DNA from: DATCMH01 sp036563505
GTDB taxonomy: Bacteria > Pseudomonadota > Alphaproteobacteria > Rhizobiales > Beijerinckiaceae
Direction of reading: 5' to 3'
Assembly: GCA_036563505.1 (NCBI GenBank)
Contig: DATCMH010000012.1
Span: forward strand, 1 to 64,000
DNA length: 64,000 nucleotides
The position numbers were made by a program, and so were the translations under genes. Below are positions 26,153 through 35,177 of the stretch, in pieces; the first letter of the stretch is position 1, and each line of letters starts with the position of its first letter. The notes beneath the pieces were generated by a model. That model was not told the origin of the DNA. It ran no database searches and saw only the letters and a list, made by a program, of their open reading frames with translations.

Positions 26153-26806
26153 ATGAACCGTTACGCGATCGCACTGTTGAGCGCCGGCCTTCTCGGGGGC
26201 GTCTTGGCCGCGCCCGCGGCCCGCGCCCAGGAAGGCGCCGTGGTCAAGAATCTGCTCGGCTCCATGGGCCTCATCCCGGAGGACAAGGACCCGATCGTCT
26301 ACCGCGAGCGGCCGCCCCTCGTCCTGCCGCCCAAAACCACCCTGCGCGAGCCGGTGGCGCCGCGCTCCGCCGCCGTCGACCCGAACTGGCCGACCGATCC
26401 GGACGTCGCCGCCAAGCGCAAGCAGCGCGAGCTGGATCGTCGCCCCGTGACCGAGAGCGAGGTGCGACGCATGGCGGGCGATCGGCCCGAGCTTGCCCGC
26501 GGCGAGCTGGAGCAGGGCCGCCGCGCCGGCGCCGGCCTCAACGACGGCCGCCCGGTCCGCCGCTACGGCGACAATTCCCGCGACGAAGTCTGGGTGCACC
26601 CGGACGTGCTGCGCGCCACGGGCCGCCGGGAGGAGGACAACACCCTTATCTCGTCGACGGAGCCGGAGCGCCGGGCGCTGTCCGAGCCGCCGTCCGGCTA
26701 TCGCCGCTCGGCGACAGGCCGCGCGGTGCAGCGCGACTTCGAGCCGATCAACCGCGACGACGAAGCCGATCCCCGCGCCTTCCAGAGGAAGCAGCAGGGC
26801 CGCTGA
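26153..26806 (+). CDS. DUF3035/BamF-like exported protein
   Basis: A 217-residue exported protein with a signal peptide (cleavage near AARAQ, about residue 25). The segment IVYRERPPLVLPPKTTLREP resembles the core of the DUF3035 (BamF-like) family, where a short D/R-rich stretch is followed by PLVVPP. Its place between lspA and two M16 peptidases is the same as in Rhodobacterales and other alphaproteobacteria, where BamF belongs to the outer-membrane BAM complex. There is no lipobox Cys, unlike lipoprotein BamF members, so the role is inferred. ATG 26153 was preferred over GTG 26144. Confidence 0.6.
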   Translation: MNRYAIALLSAGLLGGVLAAPAARAQEGAVVKNLLGSMGLIPEDKDPIVYRERPPLVLPPKTTLREPVAPRSAAVDPNWPTDPDVAAKRKQRELDRRPVTESEVRRMAGDRPELARGELEQGRRAGAGLNDGRPVRRYGDNSRDEVWVHPDVLRATGRREEDNTLISSTEPERRALSEPPSGYRRSATGRAVQRDFEPINRDDEADPRAFQRKQQGR

Positions 26807-26971
26807 GCCCGGGCACGCGGCCCGGCGCAGCCTTTGGTCGCGGCCGCGAGCGTCTTTCATTGAGCCCCGCCCCGCCTACATCGGGCGGGTTCCGGCGCCT
26901 GCCGGTCGTGAAGGGCCCGCGGTGCCGCCTGGCATCGAAGGGCTCCGTCGTCAGCTGACAAGGGCCCGTCG

Positions 26972-28309
26972 ATGGTCTCCGCTCCCGCCCAATCCCCCGC
27001 TCGCACCGACGCCTCCGTCCCGGAGGGCCTCGAAGGGGGCGGGCCGGAACTCTCGTCCTTTACCCTCGACAACGGCCTCGACGTGGTGGTCATCCCCGAC
27101 CGCCGCGTGCCCGTCGCGACCCACATGATCTGGTACCGCAACGGGTCGGCGGACGATCCGCCGGGCCAGTCGGGCATCGCGCACTTCCTTGAGCACCTGA
27201 TGTTCAAGGGCACCGAGCGGCATCCCGCCGGCGCCTTCTCGAAGGTCGTCTCGAACTTGGGCGGCCAGGAGAACGCCTTCACCTCCTACGACTACACGGC
27301 CTACTTTCAGCGCGTGGCCAACCAGCATCTCGGCACGATGATGGCGTTCGAGGCCGACCGCATGGCGGGCCTGGTGCTGGCCGACGAGGTGGTGGCGCCG
27401 GAACGCGACGTGGTGCTGGAAGAGCGCCGTATGCGGGTCGAGACCGACCCCTCCGCCCAGCTCTCGGAGGCGATGGCGGCCTCGCTCTACCTCCACCATC
27501 CCTACGGCACGCCGATCATCGGCTGGATGCACGAGATCGAGGAGCTCAACCGCGAGCACGCCTTGGGCTATTACCGCCGCTTCTACACCCCGGAGAACGC
27601 CATTCTCGTGGTGGCCGGGGACGTGGAGGCCGACGGCGTGCGCCGCCTCGCCGAGGACACTTATGGGCGCGTCGCCCCCCAGGGCGCCCGGCCCGAGCGC
27701 CGTCGCCCGCGCGAACCCGAGCCCCGCGCGGCGCGACGCGTGACGGTGGCCGATCCGAAGGTGGAGCAGCCCACCCTCCAGCGCATGTATCTGACGCCTT
27801 CCTGCCGCACGGCTGAAGGAAACGCCTCCCACGCCCTCGAGGTGCTGGCCGAGGCGATCGGCGGCGGGCCGACCTCCTACCTCTACCGGACGCTCGTCCT
27901 CGAGCGTGGTCTCGCAGTGAATGCCGGCGCCTGGTACATGGGCTCCGCCATCGACGACACGCGCTTTGCCGTCTATGCGGTGCCGGCCGAGGGCGTGTCC
28001 CTCGACCAGCTCGAGGAAGGCCTCGACCAGGCCCTCGCCGGCCTGCGAGACCGAGCGCTGAGCGCCGAGGCGATCGAGCGGGCCAAGACCCGGCTCATCG
28101 CCGAGACGATCTACGCCACCGACAGCCACAGCCACCTGGCGCGCATCTACGGCTCGGCGCTCGCCATCGGCGAGAGCCTCGACGAGGTGCGGCGCTGGCC
28201 GGCCGAGGTCGAGGCGGTGGCACCCGACGCCATCGCGGCCGCGGCGGAAACCTACCTCGTGCCGCGCCGCTCGGTGACGGGCGCGCTCCAGAAGGGTCCC
28301 GCCGCCTGA
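26972..28309 (+). CDS. M16 family zinc peptidase, active subunit
   Basis: A 445-residue pitrilysin/MPP-type peptidase. The inverted zinc motif HxxEH is in GIAHFLEHLMFKG, with the third ligand Glu about 75 residues later in the ERDVVLEERRMR helix. An R/Y-like motif is in the second half. Such enzymes form a clamp with an inactive partner encoded by the next gene, 40 bp downstream. No convincing signal peptide is seen, although many relatives are exported. The substrates are unknown. Confidence 0.88.
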   Translation: MVSAPAQSPARTDASVPEGLEGGGPELSSFTLDNGLDVVVIPDRRVPVATHMIWYRNGSADDPPGQSGIAHFLEHLMFKGTERHPAGAFSKVVSNLGGQENAFTSYDYTAYFQRVANQHLGTMMAFEADRMAGLVLADEVVAPERDVVLEERRMRVETDPSAQLSEAMAASLYLHHPYGTPIIGWMHEIEELNREHALGYYRRFYTPENAILVVAGDVEADGVRRLAEDTYGRVAPQGARPERRRPREPEPRAARRVTVADPKVEQPTLQRMYLTPSCRTAEGNASHALEVLAEAIGGGPTSYLYRTLVLERGLAVNAGAWYMGSAIDDTRFAVYAVPAEGVSLDQLEEGLDQALAGLRDRALSAEAIERAKTRLIAETIYATDSHSHLARIYGSALAIGESLDEVRRWPAEVEAVAPDAIAAAAETYLVPRRSVTGALQKGPAA

Positions 28310-28349
28310 CGGCCAGGGATCACGGCGAAGGGATCGGAGACCAGACCTC

Positions 28350-29627
28350 ATGAGCACCGCAACCCTCGACGCCGCCGCTTCCCCGACCCGGGTCGAGCCC
28401 CTCGTCACGCCGGCGGGGGTCGAGGCTTGGCACGTGGTCTCCCCCGTCGCGCCCCTCGTCGCCTTGAGCTTCGTCTTCGAGGGCGGCGCGGCGCAGGACC
28501 CGGCGGACAAGCCTGGCGTCGCCCAGATGATGGCCCGGCTCCTCGACGAGGGCGCGGGCGACCTCGACTCTGACGCCTTCCAGGAGCGCCTCGCGGCGAA
28601 GGCGATCGAGCTCAGCTTCACCGCCGGTCCCGACGGGCTCGGCGGCTCCCTCAAAACCCTCGTGCGTCATGCCGACGAGGCCTTCGAGGTCCTGCGCCTG
28701 GCGCTCGCCGAGCCTCGCTTCGACGAGGCCGCCATCGAGCGCGTGCGGGCCCAGACGCTCGCCGGCCTGCGCTACCAGCAGAACGACCCGGGAGTGATGG
28801 CCTCCAAGCGATTCTTCGCGCAAGCCTTCCCGGGCCACCCTTACGGCCGCCCGACCGGCGGCACGGTGGAGAGCGTCGAGGCCGTCACCCGGGACGACCT
28901 CGTGGCCCTGCACCGGCGCATGGTCTGCCGCGGCCGGGTCAAGATCGCGGTGGTCGGCGCGCTCGACGCCGCACAGCTTGCCCCTCTCCTTGACCGAGCT
29001 TTCGCCGGCCTGCCGGCGCCCGAGGCCCTCGCGCTCGTGGAACCCCGAACCCTCGTCGGGCGCGGCACCCGCACCGTCGTCGACCTCGACGTGCCGCAAT
29101 CGGTGATCCGCTTCGGCCTCGCCGGGCTGTCCTGGCGCGACCCGGACTTCATCCCGGCTTATGTGCTCAACCACATCCTGGGCGGGGGCGCCTTCACCTC
29201 GCGCCTGTTTCAGGAGGTGCGCGAGAAGCGCGGGCTCGCCTATTCGGTGGGCACGTCGCTGGTGAGCTACAAGGCCGCTGCCATGACCTGGGGCTACACG
29301 GCGACGAAGAACGAGCGCGTGCCCGAATGCCTCGAGGTCATCGGGTCCGAGATCGCCCGCCTCTCGGCCGACGGGCCGGGGCCTGAGGAGCTCGCCCAGG
29401 CCAAGGACTACATCACCGGCTCCTACGCGCTGGGCTTCGACACCTCGACGAAGATCGCCCACCAGCTCACCCAGATCGCGTCGGAAAACCTCGGCATCGA
29501 CTACATCGCCCGCCGCAACGGCCTCGTCGCCGCGGTGACGCCGGAGGACATCCACCGCGCCGCAGCGCGCACCTTGTACGACGGGCAGATGCTGGTCGTC
29601 GTGGCGGGGCGCCCGACGGGGCTGTGA
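28350..29627 (+). CDS. M16 family peptidase, non-catalytic subunit
   Basis: A 425-residue M16 homologue that lacks the zinc site: the HxxEH position reads VAQMMARLLDEGAG. The glycine-rich substrate loop is kept as NHILGGGAFTSRLFQEVREKRGLAYS, which contains the R/Y pair of M16 proteins. It should pair with the active subunit encoded just upstream to form the digestion chamber. A repeat cluster follows its stop. Confidence 0.88.
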   Translation: MSTATLDAAASPTRVEPLVTPAGVEAWHVVSPVAPLVALSFVFEGGAAQDPADKPGVAQMMARLLDEGAGDLDSDAFQERLAAKAIELSFTAGPDGLGGSLKTLVRHADEAFEVLRLALAEPRFDEAAIERVRAQTLAGLRYQQNDPGVMASKRFFAQAFPGHPYGRPTGGTVESVEAVTRDDLVALHRRMVCRGRVKIAVVGALDAAQLAPLLDRAFAGLPAPEALALVEPRTLVGRGTRTVVDLDVPQSVIRFGLAGLSWRDPDFIPAYVLNHILGGGAFTSRLFQEVREKRGLAYSVGTSLVSYKAAAMTWGYTATKNERVPECLEVIGSEIARLSADGPGPEELAQAKDYITGSYALGFDTSTKIAHQLTQIASENLGIDYIARRNGLVAAVTPEDIHRAAARTLYDGQMLVVVAGRPTGL

Positions 29628-29649
29628 GGGGAGCGGCTGCGGCTTCACG

Positions 29650-30010
29650 CCCAGCGCTCGCCCCACCCGGCCGGCTGACGCCGTCCACCCTCCCCGGAGG
29701 CGGGGAGGGATGACGAACGGCGGCGCCGCTTCTTCCCTCTCCCCTTGCGGGAGAGGGTGGCCCCGCGTCAGCGGGGTCGGGAGAGGGGTGGCGCGAGGTA
29801 CGAGCGCCCGGCCGAAAGGCCGATCAGAGCCTCTCCGCTTCGACCATCCCATTCGCTTCGCGAGGCGCCTCTCGGCGCCACCCCTCATCCGCCCGGCTCA
29901 CGCCGGGCACCTTCTCCCACAAAGGGGAGAAGGAGCGCGCGACCAACACGGCCCCTCATCCCTCCCCGCCTGCGGGGAGGGTGGCCGGCGTCAGCCGGTC
30001 GGGTGGGGTG
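29650..30010. repeat. Cluster of dispersed GC-rich repeats
   Basis: The 474-bp gap between the M16 gene and mutL holds no gene that I can support. It contains at least four repeat units in both orientations: CCACCCGGCCGGCTGACGCC at about 29662, a CTCTCCCCTTGCGGGAGAG hairpin at about 29738, CCCCTCATCCGCCCGGCTCA at about 29881, and a CTCCCCGCCTGCGGGGAG hairpin at about 29968. They belong to the same family as the copy at 90-142 and the insert in ileS. Confidence 0.75.
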
Positions 30011-30101
30011 AGCGCCGGGGCCGACGTCAACCGCAACGAACCACCGCTCTTTTCCCCCGATCGCATGGCCATCGGCGGTCCCGATTGCTACATTGGCCTC
30101 C

Positions 30102-31949
30102 ATGCCCGCCGTCCGCCGCCTTGACCCCGTTCTCGTCGACCGCATCGCCGCGGGCGAGGTGATCGAGCGGCCAGCCGCCGCGGTCAAAGAACTCGTCGAG
30201 AACGCGCTGGACGCCGGCGCCACGGCGATCGAGGTCACGGTGGAGGCAGGCGGGCGGCGCCTGATCCGCGTCGTCGACGACGGTCGCGGGATGAGTCCCG
30301 ACGATCTGGCGCTGGCGGTCGAGCGCCACGCCACCTCGAAGCTGCCCGAGGGCGACCTCACCCGCATCGACACGTTGGGGTTTCGCGGCGAGGCCCTGCC
30401 CTCCATCGGCGCCGTGGCGCGGCTGTCCATCACCACCCGCGCCCCCGGCGCCGAGACCGGCGCGACGCTCCTCGTCGAGGCCGGCGCGCGGGGCGAGGTG
30501 AGCCCGGCTCCGGCCGCCTTCGGCACCCGGGTCGAGGTCACGGAGCTGTTCTCCGCCACCCCGGCGCGGCTCAAGTTTCTCAAGAGCGACCGCGCCGAGG
30601 CGCAGGCCGTGGCGGAGGCCGTGCGGCGGCTGGCGCTGGCGCATCCGACGGTGCGCTTCCACCTCGCGGGCGACCACCTCACGCGCGTCGTCTTGCCTCC
30701 GGAGGGCGAGGGCGCCGTCGCGCTCTTGCGCCGGGCCGCGCGGGTTCTGGGCCCGGACTTCCCCGACAATGCCGTGCCCGTCGACGTGGCGCGGGAAGGT
30801 TTCGCGCTGCAGGGCCATGTCGGCCTGCCGACCTACCACCGCGCGGCGGGCAGCCACATCCACTTCACCGTGAACGGCCGGCCCGTGCGCGACCGGCTGC
30901 TCATCGGCGCCGTGCGCGGCGCCTACGCCGATGTCATGGCCTCCGACCGGCACCCGGTTCTGGTGCTCGCGATCCTGTGCGACCCGCGCCTCGTCGACGT
31001 CAACGTGCATCCGGCGAAGACCGAGGTGCGCTTCCGCGATCCGGGCCACGTGCGCGGCCTTCTCGTCAGCGCGATCCGGGAGGCGCTCGCCCGCGCCGGC
31101 CACCGCGCTGCACCCAGCGTCGGCGCGCGCACCCTGCAGGCCTTCCGGCCCGAGACCTTTCGTCCGGAATCCATCCGTCCCTTGCCGCCCCGGGACGACC
31201 CGTTCCGGGCCTGGCTCGCGCCCCTCGACCCCGGGCCGTCCGCCCCCGGCCTGCGGGACAGCCACGGGCTGCGCGACAGCCCCGGCCTGCGCGACGGCGC
31301 GGCGCTCCTCGACCTCGCCCCGCCCGCCGCCGAGGTTCGGCCGGAGGCCGCGGCGGCGCTCGCCGATCATCCCCTCGGCGTCGCCCGCGCTCAGCTCCAC
31401 GACACCTATATCCTGGCCGAGACCCGGGACGGCTTCGTCCTCGTCGATCAGCACGCCGCGCATGAGCGCCTCGTCTACGAGCGCCTCAAGCGCGAACGGC
31501 ATGCTCAAGCTGTGCCGCGCCAGCTCCTCCTCGTGCCCGAGGTCGTGGAACTCGATCCCCTCGAGGCCGATCGGCTGACCGGCGCGGCAGGCGACCTTGA
31601 GGAGCTGGGCCTCGTCCTCGACGCTTTCGGCCCCGGAGCCGTGCTCGTGCGCGAGGTGCCCGCGGCCCTGGCCGGCGGACGCATCGCCGCGCTCGTGCGC
31701 GACCTCGCCGACGCGCTCGCCGAAGATGCAGTGACTGGCGCGCCGCTGACCCGCCGCCTCGACGCCCTTCTCTCCCGCATGGCCTGCCACGGCTCCGTGC
31801 GCGCCGGCCGCCGCCTCAAGCCGGAGGAGATGAACGCGTTGCTTCGCGAGATGGAGGCAACGCCGCTGTCCGGTCAGTGCAACCACGGCCGCCCGACCTA
31901 CGTCGAGCTCAAACTCGCCGACGTGGAACGCCTGTTCGGGCGTAGCTGA
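30102..31949 (+). CDS. mutL: DNA mismatch repair protein MutL
   Basis: A 615-residue mismatch repair ATPase. The GHKL ATPase motifs are ELVENALDAGA, DDGRGM, and GFRGEALPSI. A Pro-rich, repeat-like linker (about 360-420; GLRDSHGLRDSPGLRDG) leads to the C-terminal dimerisation domain. There the metal-binding endonuclease motif DQHAAHERLVYE begins at D449, so this MutL probably nicks DNA itself, as in bacteria without MutH. ATG 30102 was preferred over the in-frame TTG at 30093. Confidence 0.95.
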   Translation: MPAVRRLDPVLVDRIAAGEVIERPAAAVKELVENALDAGATAIEVTVEAGGRRLIRVVDDGRGMSPDDLALAVERHATSKLPEGDLTRIDTLGFRGEALPSIGAVARLSITTRAPGAETGATLLVEAGARGEVSPAPAAFGTRVEVTELFSATPARLKFLKSDRAEAQAVAEAVRRLALAHPTVRFHLAGDHLTRVVLPPEGEGAVALLRRAARVLGPDFPDNAVPVDVAREGFALQGHVGLPTYHRAAGSHIHFTVNGRPVRDRLLIGAVRGAYADVMASDRHPVLVLAILCDPRLVDVNVHPAKTEVRFRDPGHVRGLLVSAIREALARAGHRAAPSVGARTLQAFRPETFRPESIRPLPPRDDPFRAWLAPLDPGPSAPGLRDSHGLRDSPGLRDGAALLDLAPPAAEVRPEAAAALADHPLGVARAQLHDTYILAETRDGFVLVDQHAAHERLVYERLKRERHAQAVPRQLLLVPEVVELDPLEADRLTGAAGDLEELGLVLDAFGPGAVLVREVPAALAGGRIAALVRDLADALAEDAVTGAPLTRRLDALLSRMACHGSVRAGRRLKPEEMNALLREMEATPLSGQCNHGRPTYVELKLADVERLFGRS

Positions 31950-31987
31950 CCTTGCGGGCCGGGGCCGCAGCCCTACCCTCGACGGCG

Positions 31988-32902
31988 ATGGTTCCCCTCG
32001 TCTCCCACCCGGCCTACCAGGCGACCTTGCCCGAAGGGCACCGGTTCCCGATGCGCAAATACGGACGACTCGCCGAGGTGCTCGTCGAGGAGGGGCTCGT
32101 GCCGGAGGGCTTCGTCGTGCCCGAGCCCGCGCCGCGCGACATCATCGCCCTCGCCCATGACGGGCTCTACGTCGACCAGGTGCTCGCCTGCGCCGTGCCG
32201 CAGGAGATCGAGCGGCGGATCGGATTGCCGGTCGACGCGGGCGTGGTGCGCCGCGCCTGCACCTCGGCGGGCGGAACCCTGCTCGCGGGACGGCTGGCGC
32301 TCCGGCACGGGATGGCAGGCACGGCGGCGGGCGGCAGCCATCACGGCCAGCGGGCGACGGGGGCGGGGTTCTGCGTCTTCAACGACGTCGCCATCGCGGC
32401 GAAAGCCTTGCAGGCGGAGGGGGCCGTCGAGCGGGTCCTCGTCATCGACCTCGACGTCCACCAGGGGGATGGCACCGCCGACTGCCTCTCGGGCGATCCC
32501 GACCTCTTCACCTTCTCGGTCCATGCAGAGAAGAACTACCCCTATCGCAAGATCCCGAGCGACCTCGACGTCGGCCTGCCCGACGCGATGGAGGACGAGG
32601 CCTATCTCGCGGTGCTGTCGGCCCACGTGCCGCGGCTCCTCGACGCGCTCCAGCCCGACCTCGTCTTCTACAACGCCGGCGTCGATCCGCACCGCGACGA
32701 CAAGCTCGGACGGCTCGCGCTCTCGGACGAGGGCCTCGCGGCGCGGGAGCGTTACGTCGTCGGCGAGGTGCGCCGGCGCGGCGTGCCGCTCTGCGCCGTG
32801 ATCGGCGGCGGCTACAGCGCCGACGTCGAGGCCTTGAGCCGGCGCCACGCCCTCGTCTTTCGGGCGATGGCGACTTACGCCTCGAACGGCAGCCCGACGT
32901 AG
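31988..32902 (+). CDS. Histone deacetylase family protein
   Basis: A 304-residue zinc deacetylase of the HDAC/AcuC/acetylpolyamine amidohydrolase superfamily. Active-site features are GGSHHG (the paired His), FNDVAIAA, the zinc ligands in DLDVHQGDG, and a further ligand in DPHRDDKLGRL. In bacteria such enzymes deacetylate polyamines, proteins or small molecules; the substrate here is unknown. ATG 31988 gives the usual start near the first strand. Its end overlaps the convergent pobA by 28 bp. Confidence 0.88.
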   Translation: MVPLVSHPAYQATLPEGHRFPMRKYGRLAEVLVEEGLVPEGFVVPEPAPRDIIALAHDGLYVDQVLACAVPQEIERRIGLPVDAGVVRRACTSAGGTLLAGRLALRHGMAGTAAGGSHHGQRATGAGFCVFNDVAIAAKALQAEGAVERVLVIDLDVHQGDGTADCLSGDPDLFTFSVHAEKNYPYRKIPSDLDVGLPDAMEDEAYLAVLSAHVPRLLDALQPDLVFYNAGVDPHRDDKLGRLALSDEGLAARERYVVGEVRRRGVPLCAVIGGGYSADVEALSRRHALVFRAMATYASNGSPT

Positions 32903-34065
32903 TTCTCGGCGAGCGTCCGCGCGGCGACGGGCGAGGAGGTGACGTAGTCGAGCTCGGCCAACTGGCGCCGCTCGTCGAAGGGCGTGTGGTCGTCGAAGCG
33001 GTGCAGGAGGCTCGTCATCCACCACGAGAAGCGCTGCACCTTCCAGATCCGCCTCAGGCAGGTCTCGGAATAGGCGGCGAGCCGGTCGGTGCGGCCCTCG
33101 CCGTAGAAGGCCTCGAGCGCTTGGGCCAGCACCCGCACGTCGGCGACGGCAAGGTTCATGCCCTTCGCCCCCGTCGGGGGCACGATGTGGGCCGCGTCGC
33201 CCGCCAGATACAGGCGACCATAAGACATCGGCTCGGCGACGAAGGAGCGCATCGCCGTGACGCCTTTCTGCGTGATCGGCCCGCGGGCGAGATGCCAATC
33301 CTCGCCGCCGGCGAGCCTGCGATCGAGCTCCTCCCAGACCCGCTCGTCGGGCCAGGCGTTCACGTCCTCGTCCGGCGCGACCTGGAGGTAGAGGCGGCTG
33401 ACCTCGGGCGAGCGCATCGAGAGGAGAGCGAAGCCGTCCGGATGGTTGGCGTAGATCAGCTCCTCGGAGGCCGGCGGCGCGTCGGCGAGGATGCCGAGCC
33501 AGGCGAAGGGGTAGACCCGCTCGTAGAGCGTGATCACGTCCTCAGGAATGCTCGCCCGGCAGATGCCGTGGAAACCGTCGCAGCCGGCGATGTAGTCGCA
33601 GGCGAGCACCCGCTCCTCGCCGTCGTGGCGGTAGCGGATCGTCGGCGTCGCGGTGTCGAGCCCTTCGAGCGCGAGGGTCTGCGCCTCGAACAGGAGAGGC
33701 GCGCCGGCCGCGACCCGCGCCGCGATGAGGTCGCGCACCACCTCGTGCTGGCCGTAGACCATCACGCTCTGCCCGCCCGTGAGCTCCGACAGGTCGAGGC
33801 GGTGCGCCTCGCCCTTGAACTTCAGCGAGAGGCCGTGGTGGAGGAGGCCCTCCTGGTCCATGCGGGTGCCGAGGCCCGCCTCCCGCAGGAGGTCCGCCGT
33901 GCCCTGCTCCAGGACGCCGGCCCGGATGCGGTTCTCGACGTAGGCACGGCTGCGAGCCTCGATGACGACGCTGTCGATCCCGGCGCGGTGCAGGAGATGG
34001 GCGAGCAAGAGGCCCGCCGGACCGGCGCCGACGATGCCGACCTGGGTGCGCGCGGGAGGGCTCAT
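32875..34065 (-). CDS. pobA: 4-Hydroxybenzoate 3-monooxygenase
   Basis: A 396-residue flavoprotein hydroxylase that turns 4-hydroxybenzoate into protocatechuate with NADPH and O2. FAD motifs are GIVGAGPAGLLLAHLL at the N-terminus and GDAAHIVPPTGAKGMNLA near the C-terminal third. SRAYVENRIRAGVLEQGT is the PobA-specific segment. Overall length matches PobA. No pobR or pca genes are in the window, so the rest of the beta-ketoadipate pathway must be elsewhere. Confidence 0.95.
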   Translation of the reverse strand: MSPPARTQVGIVGAGPAGLLLAHLLHRAGIDSVVIEARSRAYVENRIRAGVLEQGTADLLREAGLGTRMDQEGLLHHGLSLKFKGEAHRLDLSELTGGQSVMVYGQHEVVRDLIAARVAAGAPLLFEAQTLALEGLDTATPTIRYRHDGEERVLACDYIAGCDGFHGICRASIPEDVITLYERVYPFAWLGILADAPPASEELIYANHPDGFALLSMRSPEVSRLYLQVAPDEDVNAWPDERVWEELDRRLAGGEDWHLARGPITQKGVTAMRSFVAEPMSYGRLYLAGDAAHIVPPTGAKGMNLAVADVRVLAQALEAFYGEGRTDRLAAYSETCLRRIWKVQRFSWWMTSLLHRFDDHTPFDERRQLAELDYVTSSPVAARTLAENYVGLPFEA

Positions 34066-34228
34066 GCGGGGATGCTCACGGATCGGCCGGTCCTTGTGTC
34101 TCGGGAAGGCGTCGGTCCACGGATTGCCCCGCGACCGGTCGCAGGATAACCCGCCCGGGGCCGCGCGTCCCCTTCGCCCTTGGTCGCGCCGTCGCTCGTC
34201 TCAACCCAAGCCGGGACCTGCCGGGATC

Positions 34229-34909
34229 ATGCTGGATCGCTCCTACGCCACGATCGATGCCGTGCTCCTCGACCTCGACGGCACCCTCGTCGATTCCGCC
34301 CGCGACCTGCAGGAGGCCCTGAACCGTCTCCTCGCCGAGGAGGGGCTGCGCTCGCTCGATCTGTCCGAAGTCAAGGGCATGATCGGCGACGGAGTGCGCA
34401 AGCTCCTCGAGCGGGCCCTTGCCGCGGCCGGAAGCGATCCGGCCCGGGTCGACGCGTTGCTCCCTCGCTACCTCGCCCTCTACGAGGGCGCGGCGTCGCA
34501 CCACACGGACGTCTATCCCGGCGTGCGCGACACTTTGCAGGAGCTGCGCGGCGAAGGCCTGCACCTCGCGGTGGTGACCAACAAGCCGGAAGCCGCGACC
34601 CGGATCGTCCTTGAGGCGCTCGGGCTCGACGCCTTCCTCGACGCGGTGATCGGCGGCGATACGCTGCCTCAGCGCAAACCCGATCCGGCGCCCCTCCACG
34701 AGGCCCTGCGCCGGCTCGGCGTCGGGCCGGACCGGGCGGTGATGGTGGGGGACAATCACCACGACGTGAACGCCGCCCGCGCGGCAGGCGTGCGGGCGAT
34801 CGTCGTCGGCTACGGCTACGCCCACGGCGCGCCGGAGGGCTTCGGGGCGGATGGGCTGATCGACGCGTTCGCTGAACTTCCGGCGGCCCTGCGCGCGCTT
34901 GATCAATGA
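34229..34909 (+). CDS. gph: Phosphoglycolate phosphatase
   Basis: A 226-residue HAD phosphatase with motif I DLDGTLVDS, motif II AVVTNKPE, a Lys in PQRKPDPAP, and motif IV MVGDNHHDVNAARAAG. The cap domain is alpha-helical, as in Gph. It removes phosphate from 2-phosphoglycolate, formed in photorespiration or DNA repair. Exact substrate is inferred from family fit. The ATG at 34229 is 163 bp from the divergent pobA start. The frame is open upstream but without similarity. Confidence 0.85.
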   Translation: MLDRSYATIDAVLLDLDGTLVDSARDLQEALNRLLAEEGLRSLDLSEVKGMIGDGVRKLLERALAAAGSDPARVDALLPRYLALYEGAASHHTDVYPGVRDTLQELRGEGLHLAVVTNKPEAATRIVLEALGLDAFLDAVIGGDTLPQRKPDPAPLHEALRRLGVGPDRAVMVGDNHHDVNAARAAGVRAIVVGYGYAHGAPEGFGADGLIDAFAELPAALRALDQ

Positions 34910-34947
34910 GAGCGTAAGTGCCCCTGACCTCGCCCTCCCACCCCCGC

Positions 34948-35060
34948 ACCTCATCCTGAGGCGCGAAGGCGAAGCCTGAGCCTCGAAGGAGGCCTCCAGG
35001 ACCGTTCACGCCTCTGGAGGCCTCCTTCGAGGGCGCTGGCGCGCCGCCTCAGGATGAGGT
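34948..35060. repeat. Long imperfect inverted repeat (palindromic element)
   Basis: The left arm (34948-35000) begins ACCTCATCCTGAGGCGCG and includes CTCGAAGGAGGCCTCCAGG. The right arm (about 35011-35060) is its approximate reverse complement, ending CCTCAGGATGAGGT, with a 10-base centre. The outer 13 bases are themselves a palindrome (CCTCATCCTGAGG-like). Such elements are spread through intergenic regions of Methylobacterium and related genomes (from memory). It lies between gph and the copper promoter. No gene is seen in the gap. Confidence 0.8.
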
Positions 35061-35119
35061 GAAGGATGGGATGAGTGCCGTGCCGGCTGCTGGCAACGCA
35101 GCCATCCCCTCCCCACCTC

Positions 35120-35150
35120 TTGACCTTGCCATCGTTGGAAGCCCGAGAGC
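35120..35150 (+). promoter_or_regulatory. CueR/HmrR-like copper promoter
   Basis: TTGACC at 35120 is the -35 box. It merges into ACCTTGCCATCGTTGGAAGC, which resembles the MerR-family copper operator (ACCTTCC-N7-GGAAGGT in E. coli copA), with the two outer half-site bases degenerate. The -10 would fall about 19 bp downstream, around 35145, and is weak, as MerR-controlled promoters can be. It sits 28 bp before the start of the copper ATPase gene. No cueR/hmrR gene lies next to it. Confidence 0.55.
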
Positions 35151-35177
35151 TTCAACGGCAGCGATGGGAGAGGATCC

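Noticed and set aside
29710..30162. A 150-codon frame in the M16-mutL gap
   Set aside because: It is made of dispersed repeat units and low-complexity sequence, with no ribosome site.
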